Assembly (NCBI GenBank): GCA_963737445.1
Contig: CAVTSO010000002.1
Location: 109,130-173,129 of the forward strand
Direction of reading: 5' to 3'
DNA from: JAICYJ01 sp963737445
GTDB lineage: Bacteria; Actinomycetota; Thermoleophilia; Gaiellales; JAICJC01
DNA: 64,000 bases
Shown: one piece after another, positions 59,797 through 64,000 of the stretch
Numbering within the stretch: the stretch's first letter is position 1
Layout of the letters: each line of letters opens with the position of its first letter
Position numbers and translations under genes: made by a program
The notes under the pieces: generated by a model
Told to the model about the DNA's origin: nothing
Seen by the model: the letters and a program-made list of their open reading frames with translations, nothing else
Database searches by the model: none

Positions 59797-61134
59797 ATGG
59801 GTGAACGCCGCACGATGGTGGCGCTGGGCCTGGTGGTCGGTCTGGTGCTGGCCGACTCGTCGGTCGTGATCCTGGCGCTGCCCGACATCCTCGACGATTT
59901 CGACGTCTCGATCGACCACGTGGCGTGGGTGCTGACCCTCTTCAACCTGGTGCTGGCCGTGGTGGCGGTCCCGGCCGCCTACGTGTCGCGCCGGTTCTCG
60001 CCGAGTGTCGTCTGCTCGGCCGGCCTGCTGCTGTTCGCAGCGGCTTCGCTGGGCTGCGCGCTGGCTCCCGACTTCACGTGGCTGCTGGTGTCGCGCGCGG
60101 GCCAGGCCGTGGGCGGCGCCGCCGCGGTGTGTGCGGCGCTGGAGCTGCTCTCGAGCGTGGCCGGCTCCGAGAAGCGCGCGGTGGGCGTGTGGGCGGCGGC
60201 CGGCGGGCTCGGTGCCGCAGCCGGACCGGCCGTGGGCGGGGTGCTGACCGACGCGATCAGCTGGCAGGCGATCTTCTTCGTGCAGGTGCCGCTGGCGCTG
60301 GCGGCGCTGGTGCTGATCCCTCATCGGTCCACGAGGTCGGCCCCGGCCCCCGCCCCGGCCGGCCGCCCCGCCCTGGCCGCGAACGTGTCGCTGGCGCTGC
60401 TGTCGGCGGCGCTGACGGCCGCGCTGTTCCTCGTGGTGCTGCTGCTGATCAACGGCTGGGGTCACACGCCGCTGGCCGCCGCGGCGGTCGTGACGGTGAT
60501 GCCGCTGGCGGCCTTTGCCGCCTACCGGCTGGTCCCGGCAACCGCGCCCTCGGCCCGGATCCGGGCGATCTGCGGGGCGATCCTGATCGCCGGCGGGCTG
60601 GCCGCGCTGGCGCTGCTGCCGGCGGCGGCATGGGGCTGGTTGGTGCCGCCGCAGGTGGCGATCGGCGTCGGCTTCGCGCTGTCGCTGGGCGCGCTCACGC
60701 AGGACGCGCTGGCCGGCCGCTCGCCGCTCGCAATCCACGGTGGCTGGACGCTGGCCGCCCGCCACGCCGGGGTCTGCCTGGGCCTCCTGATCCTGACACC
60801 GATCTTCACCGGTGACCTGGTCGACCAGCAGAACGCCGCCGAGCTGGCCGGCACCCGTCTGATCCTCGACTCCTCGCTCAGCCTCACCCAGAAGGTGTCA
60901 CTGGGCTCGGCTATCGTCGCCCAGGTCAGCTCCGCCTCGGTCACGCGCCCGCCCAACCTGCATCCCGCGTTCCAGCAGGCGGGTGACTCGTCCGAGGTAC
61001 ACCGGCTGGAGGCCGCGATCCAGGATCAGATCGAGCGGGCGGTCACACACGCGTTCAGCCGCAGCTTCCTCGTGGCGGCGCTGCTGGCGCTGCTGGCGAC
61101 GCTGCCCCTGATCCGAGGGAGGGTCGAGCTGTGA
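59797..61134 (+). CDS. MFS transporter, DHA2-like
   Basis: 445 residues, about 12-13 TM helices. Helix 1 has LADSSVVILALPDI, the DHA2 (14-TM drug:H+ antiporter) N-terminal motif; motif C-like GAAAGPAVGGVL occurs in helix 5 (about 145). A periplasmic loop of some 90 residues precedes the last helix (about 340-425). The stop overlaps the next GTG. Drug or metabolite export is likely; substrate unknown. Confidence 0.82.
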   Translation: MGERRTMVALGLVVGLVLADSSVVILALPDILDDFDVSIDHVAWVLTLFNLVLAVVAVPAAYVSRRFSPSVVCSAGLLLFAAASLGCALAPDFTWLLVSRAGQAVGGAAAVCAALELLSSVAGSEKRAVGVWAAAGGLGAAAGPAVGGVLTDAISWQAIFFVQVPLALAALVLIPHRSTRSAPAPAPAGRPALAANVSLALLSAALTAALFLVVLLLINGWGHTPLAAAAVVTVMPLAAFAAYRLVPATAPSARIRAICGAILIAGGLAALALLPAAAWGWLVPPQVAIGVGFALSLGALTQDALAGRSPLAIHGGWTLAARHAGVCLGLLILTPIFTGDLVDQQNAAELAGTRLILDSSLSLTQKVSLGSAIVAQVSSASVTRPPNLHPAFQQAGDSSEVHRLEAAIQDQIERAVTHAFSRSFLVAALLALLATLPLIRGRVEL

Positions 61135-61586
61135 CCCGGCAGATGGCGTGGCTGCTTGCCGCAGCCGCGGTCGCGGTGGCGCTGGCAGGCGGCTACGCGC
61201 TGGCCGGTGGCACCGACTACAAGCCGGACGCCTCGCCCGACCCCTGCGCTCCATATCACTGGCCGGCGGGCGTCAGCGGCGCCACGGCCATCGCCGAGCA
61301 GGTGGGGCTGTCGGCGCTGGGCGGTGCCGCCTGCGACCTCGGCGTCTCCCGCGAGGAGCTGACGCTGGCGTTCGCCGACCAGGGCCGGCTGGACGCGTTC
61401 GAGAAGAAGCACGGATTCAGCCAGGATCGCGTCAACGAGGCCGCCCGCGCCGGCCTCAACCGCGCCGTCGATGAGGGCCAGCAGAGCGGCGCGTTCAACA
61501 CGGTGGAGGCGTTCGTGCTGCATGCGGCGATCGGGCTGGCTCCGATCGACAAGCTGATCTCCTACGTGCGGCAGTACCTGTCGTAG
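61131..61586 (+). CDS. Hypothetical single-TM or secreted protein
   Basis: 151 residues. N-terminal hydrophobic segment (about 5-25) then a mostly helical body: SPDPCAPYHWPAG, EQVGLSALGGAACDLGVSREELTLAF, FEKKHGFSQDRVNEAARAGLNRAVDE. Two Cys could form a disulfide outside the cell. Coupled by GTGA to the MFS gene, so probably an accessory of that transporter. I do not recognise a family. Confidence 0.65.
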   Translation: MTRQMAWLLAAAAVAVALAGGYALAGGTDYKPDASPDPCAPYHWPAGVSGATAIAEQVGLSALGGAACDLGVSREELTLAFADQGRLDAFEKKHGFSQDRVNEAARAGLNRAVDEGQQSGAFNTVEAFVLHAAIGLAPIDKLISYVRQYLS

Positions 61587-61590
61587 CGCC

Positions 61591-61868
61591 TCAGTCGAGG
61601 CGGCCGTGCGCCAGCTCCCCGCCCAGCCACATCGAGCCGATCTCCATCGCGCCGGCCTGCAGGACGTTCTCGCGGCTCTCGGGCAGGTCGAGCCGCCGGG
61701 CCATCGTCTCGGCCTTGCAGCGATCGCCGAACTCGAGCACCAGCTCGGTCTCGCTGGGGTCGTCGACGACACGCGACAGCGAGTAGCCGATCACGCCGGC
61801 GGCGCGCAGCATCGGGATGCGCCGCGCGATCGTCTGGCGCCAGCCTTCGATGTCGGAGTGCTTCTGAC
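61591..61868 (-). pseudogene. 5'-truncated small dimeric-barrel-like gene
   Basis: About 92 codons with no start: KHSDIEGWRQTIARRIPMLRAAGVIGYSLSRVVDDPSE, then ELVLEFGDRCKAETMARRLD to the stop. The strand-helix pattern suits a dimeric alpha-beta barrel (ABM or related), not firmly assigned. Sense composition stops at about 61862, exactly where a plus-strand ABC-transporter fragment begins, so a deletion or misjoin removed its 5' end. Confidence 0.5.
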
Positions 61869-62478
61869 AACGCACTACATGGACGAGGCCGACGCGCTCT
61901 GCCGGGTGGCGCTGTGGCTGCTGATCTTCGGCGAGACCTTCTCGCACCTGCACGCGATCCCGACGTCGGTGCCCTACCTGGACTTCCTGGCGCCGGGCAT
62001 CCTCGCCCACGCCGCGATCGGCGCGGGTAGCCGGCAAGGCGTTCGCGGCCGGCGTGCGGGCGCTGATCCAGGGGCTGGTGGTGCTGGTGCTGGCGGCGCT
62101 GCTGGGCGTGGCGCTGACGACGAACCCGCTGCGGCTGGCGGGCGTCGTGGTCGTCGTCCTGCTGGCGGCGGCGTTCTTCTCGACGCTCTCGATCGTGCTG
62201 GCCGGGATCGTGCTCTCGCGAGAGCGGCTGATGGGATCGGGCAGGCGATCACGATGCCGCTGTTCTTCGCCTCCAACGCGCTCTACCCGGTGGCGCTGAT
62301 GCCGCGGTGGGTGCAGGCAATCGCCGTCGTGAACCCGCTCAGCTACGAGGTGAACGCGCTGCGCGGGCTGCTGCTGGGCACCCCCGCGGCGCTTGGCACC
62401 GACATCGGCGTGATGGCGTTCTCGGCGGCGGTCGGCATCACCACGGCGGCGCGGCTGCTGCCGCGGCTGACCCGCTAG
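61859..62478 (+). pseudogene. Chimeric relic of an ABC drug exporter (ATPase end fused to permease)
   Basis: Starts with LLTTHYMDEADALCRV, the H-loop and following helix of a DrrA-type ATPase, and passes at once into permease sequence (GETFSHLHAIPTSVPYLDFLAPGIL). About 45 residues of permease are missing before GKAFAAGVRALIQGLVV in another frame, and a further break near 62235 precedes GQAITMPLFFASNALYPVALMPRWVQ and the C-terminus. At least two deletions and one frameshift, so the exporter is dead or misassembled. Confidence 0.65.
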
Positions 62479-62527
62479 CTCCTTCCGGCCTGCGACCGCG
62501 CGTGGCGGTCTGTGCGATCCTCGAGGC

Positions 62528-63795
62528 ATGCGTCGCACCGCGGTCCTGATCTACCTCGCAATCTTCCTCGGCGAGGTGGTGTGGACGTCGCTGGTGCCGC
62601 TGGTGCCGACCTACAGCGACCGGTTCGACCTGTCCAAGCTGGAGGCGGGGGTGCTGCTGGCGGCCGCCAGCCTCACGATCCTGCTGGCCTCGATCCCGGC
62701 GACGATGCTGAGCGACCGCTACGGCGCGCGGGCGGTGACGCTGGTGGCCGTGGGCGGGATGGCGGTGGCCGACGTCGGCCAGGCGCTGGCCGACCGCTAC
62801 TGGATGCTGCTGGTGGCGCGTGCGCTGTTCGGTATCGCGTTCGGAGCGCTGTGGGTGGCCGGGGTCGCGTGGCTGGCCGAGGCGGCCGGCGAGCTGCAGG
62901 CGCGGGCGCTGTCACTCACGATCACGACGGCCGGGCTGGCCGGGATCGTGGGGCCGGCGTTCGCAGGCGTGCTGGTGCAGCGGTTCGGGCTGGCGGCGCC
63001 GTTTCTGAGCTGTGCGATCGCAACGGCGGCGGTGGTGTCGGCGATGGCGCTGTCGGAGTCGGACGCCGGACAGCGGCTGGACGGTGTGCCACCGCTGCTG
63101 CAGACCATGCGGGCGGCTATTGGCAGCAGGCTGATCCTGTCCAGCCTGCTGCTGATGACGCTGGGCGGGTTCGTGGGCGGTGCGACGAACCTGCTGGCGC
63201 CGCTCCAGCTGCATCAGAACGGGCTCAGCAGCGCCGCGATCGGGATCGCGTTCTCGGCGGCGGCGATCGCATTCATCGCATCGAGCGGTGTGGTGGCGCG
63301 GTTCGGGAGCGGGCGGCGAGGGTGGAGGTCGGGGTGATCGCCACGGTGCTGATGTCGGCGACGCTGCTGATCGTGGTGGTGAGCACGACGACGCCGGCGG
63401 TGCTCAGCTTCCTGCTGCTGCGGGGGCCGATCGCGGCGGTGATGTTCACGATCACGTTCCCGCTGGGCGTGGTCGGGGCGCGCGCGGCGGGAGTCAGCCT
63501 GAGCGCGGTGGCGGCGCTGCTGAACATGGTCTGGGCGGGGTCGGCGCTGGTCGGCCCGATCCTGGCAGGGGCGATCACGGAGGTCGCGTCGCCCGAGGCC
63601 AGCTACCTGGTCGTGATCGTGATGGCGCTGGCCGGCAGCGCCTGGATGGCGACGGCCGGACGAGCCCCGGGGCGTGGCGCGGAAGCCGGACTGCTCGCGC
63701 ACGGTCACCGGGCGCTAGCCTGGTCGGCCCGATCCGGCGAGTTAGAATCCGGCGCGGAGCGGCCGCCCGGCGGCCCGCGCCGGTTGCCGACGTAG
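62528..63795 (+). CDS. MFS transporter, frameshifted
   Basis: About 420 residues after repair, 12 TM helices. The loop 2-3 motif is SDRYGARAVTLVAVGG (about 62-77), with GLAGIVGPAFAGVL in helix 5. The frame ends early at 63337; one missing G in the run at 63304-63306 restores RFGERAARVEVGVIATVLM and the last four helices. The nominal stop (63793-63795) falls inside tRNA-Thr, so the true C-terminus is probably shorter and another indel may exist after about 63690. Confidence 0.7.
63743..63748 (+). promoter_or_regulatory. -10 box TAGAAT for tRNA-Thr
   Basis: TAGAAT lies 37 nt before the tRNA 5' end, a usual distance for a tRNA promoter. It overlaps the tail of the MFS reading frame. Confidence 0.45.
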
Positions 63796-63857
63796 CCAGC
63801 TGGTAGAGCACATCACTCGTAATGATGGGGTCGGGAGTTCGAGTCTCCCCGTCGGCT
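63786..63857 (+). tRNA. tRNA-Thr (anticodon CGT)
   Basis: Acceptor GCCGACG pairs with CGTCGGC; anticodon stem CATCA/TGATG closes loop CTCGTAA (anticodon CGT, reads ACG); T arm GGGAG-TTCGAGT-CTCCC. The D arm reads GCC-AGCTGGTA-GAGC, one base short of the usual GCTC...GAGC, consistent with a lost T. CCA is not encoded. 72 nt. Confidence 0.93.
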
Positions 63858-63858
63858 C

Positions 63859-64000
63859 TCACACGACGGGCTTGCTTGCGCGAAGGCGCATCACCACGGA
63901 CGTTTCGAACACGGCCGCGAATGCGACGACGAATGCGCCGGCGAGTACCGGGCCTGGCGGGCCGGCACCGCTTCCGGCACCGCTGTGCCCCCGCGGTGGT
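63859..64000 (-). CDS. Partial CDS, C-terminus of a membrane protein
   Basis: 46 codons to a TGA at 63859-63861, entering from the right edge. Sequence ends with a Gly/Pro-rich stretch, one TM-like helix (PVLAGAFVVAFAAVFETSVVM) and a basic tail RLRASKPVV. Consistent with a single C-terminal anchor. Only the tail is visible, so no family can be given. Confidence 0.4.
   Translation of the reverse strand, partial: PPRGHSGAGSGAGPPGPVLAGAFVVAFAAVFETSVVMRLRASKPVV

Overview
The window is dense, GC-rich DNA with almost every base coding. Several traits point to an actinobacterium: GTG starts are common, operons are joined by 4-nt ATGA/GTGA overlaps, and first genes sit directly behind a TAnnnT hexamer (leaderless transcripts). 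A B12-dependent ribonucleotide reductase with NrdR, and a tmk-holB-PSP1 string, fit that reading. A deep-branching soil lineage such as Thermoleophilia is my guess, not something the sequence proves. Many well-conserved genes carry single-base indels, several in short homopolymers, so this looks like an unpolished long-read or metagenome assembly. Those genes should not be taken as natural pseudogenes without checking.

Region 1 (about 0.1-15.3 kb) is an exopolysaccharide locus: glycosyltransferases, an initiating sugar-phosphate transferase, a FemAB-like acyltransferase, two O-antigen-ligase/polymerase-type membrane proteins, a PIG-L deacetylase, an ATP-grasp ligase, a sulfotransferase and a PQQ-type beta-propeller. 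An alkyltransferase-like (ATL) DNA-repair protein is embedded in it. Region 2 (15.4-23.7 kb, minus strand) is the most interesting part. It runs HIT protein, fumarate-reductase-like flavoprotein, class I fumarase alpha and beta, phosphosulfolactate synthase (ComA family), APS reductase, APS kinase and ATP sulfurylase, followed by two TauE/SafE permeases that share a near-identical promoter element. The chain activates sulfate, makes sulfite and places a sulfite-consuming C-S bond-forming enzyme beside enzymes that normally act on malate, fumarate and succinate. Sulfolactate, sulfoacrylate and sulfopropionate are the sulfonate analogues of those acids, so a dedicated sulfonate pathway is plausible. 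APS kinase can also supply PAPS for the sulfotransferase of region 1.

Region 3 (23.7-41.9 kb) holds a two-domain GNAT, a rhamnose-epimerase-like SDR, a GT2, a membrane glycosyltransferase-like protein, an Orn/Lys/Arg decarboxylase-family enzyme, a PilZ protein, secreted NHL proteins, DUF1684, RDD, an ABC exporter with a two-component system (the kinase gene is broken), a metallophosphoesterase, an SDR and an HtrA-type protease. Region 4 (41.9-45.8 kb) is a decayed accessory island: an IS481-type transposase relic, duplicated small-ORF 5' ends, a beta-helix protein, a broken GGDEF gene and a tRNA-Pro-like 3' half.

Region 5 (45.8-64 kb) is mostly housekeeping: nrdJ with a 432-residue LAGLIDADG intein, nrdR with two operator copies, a NodB deacetylase, a UDP-sugar epimerase, a type IA topoisomerase with four C-terminal repeats, then tmk-holB-PSP1-class II aldolase, a nucleoside-sugar reductase-like SDR, MFS transporters, an ABC-exporter relic and tRNA-Thr(CGT).
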